From Alphaproteobacteria bacterium (GTDB lineage Bacteria; Pseudomonadota; Alphaproteobacteria; UBA3830): a stretch of 5,698 bases of DNA. This document shows positions 5,658-5,698 of the stretch, in pieces. A program made the position numbers and the translations under genes. The DNA lies in the NCBI GenBank assembly GCA_025998595.1, contig BNWE01000085.1, positions 1-5,698 of the forward strand, given 5' to 3'. Each line of letters begins with the position of its first letter. Within the stretch, counting starts at the first letter, position 1. Below the pieces are notes generated by a model. It was given only the letters and a program-made list of their open reading frames with translations, was not told where the DNA came from and did no database searches.

Positions 5658-5698
5658 ATGGTACCATAGTATTTTTTTTTCTGTACTATAAATATATA
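5641..5698. repeat. Right arm of 58-bp perfect inverted repeat
   Basis: This is an inverted copy of 4481-4538 ending exactly at the last base of the window. It overlaps the last codons of gene 6: bases 5641-5651 encode KMIG and equally fit the reverse complement of codons 6-9, so about 11 bases are shared at the junction. The rest, including the stop at 5655-5657, is foreign to the gene's natural 3' end. The loop between arms is 1102 bases (4539-5640). Confidence 0.95.

Noticed and set aside
1..5698. Circular contig or transposon with terminal inverted repeats
   Set aside because: The two ends are not direct repeats of each other, so circularity is unsupported. The end sequences do not pair with each other either; each pairs only with a nearby internal segment. 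No transposase or recombinase is encoded.

Overview
The window is AT-rich (low GC by eye) and reads like a member of the Bacteroidota, probably near the Chitinophagaceae/Sphingobacteriia. The evidence is the TAnnTTTG-type -7 boxes, A/T-rich gene starts without Shine-Dalgarno sequences, a short-spaced gene string, and protein families such as the LuxE-like acyl-protein synthetase ending in DGSFEV. All six genes read on the + strand. There are no RNA genes, CRISPR arrays, IS elements or intergenic gaps over about 90 bases.

Layout, left to right. (1) A LuxE-like acyl-protein synthetase (93-947; its natural start codon is at 30), broken at both ends. (2) A small secreted lipoprotein (1031-1483), whose stop overlaps the start of (3) a UbiA-like polytopic membrane protein (1483-2397). 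(4) An M42-type zinc aminopeptidase (2415-3524), 17 bases further on. (5) A class I glutamine amidotransferase (3588-4436), preceded by a -7 box and a 12-bp inverted repeat that covers its start codon. (6) An ATP-grasp-like ligase (4512-5657), cut off near its C-terminus at the window end. Genes 5 and 6 look like a functional pair: an ammonia-releasing glutaminase next to an ATP-dependent ligase, which would suit amidation of an unknown carboxylate. That pairing is inference from family and position.

The most striking structure is not a gene. Both window ends are long inverted repeats of nearby internal sequence. Bases 1-70 are the reverse complement of 935-1004 (one mismatch), and 4481-4538 are the exact reverse complement of 5641-5698. 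Each repeat carries the 5' end of a gene and recurs inverted where that gene's 3' end should be, so genes 1 and 6 both run into an upside-down copy of their own start. At both junctions about 10 bases fit the gene body and the inverted copy alike. The simplest reading is two microhomology fold-back chimeras (amplification or assembly artefacts) at the ends of a short contig. If so, gene 1 may really be transcribed divergently from the lipoprotein gene. The alternative, real invertible segments, is less likely but testable: the only mismatch in the left repeat turns codon 2 of gene 1 into a stop, and flipping the loop would restore the start.
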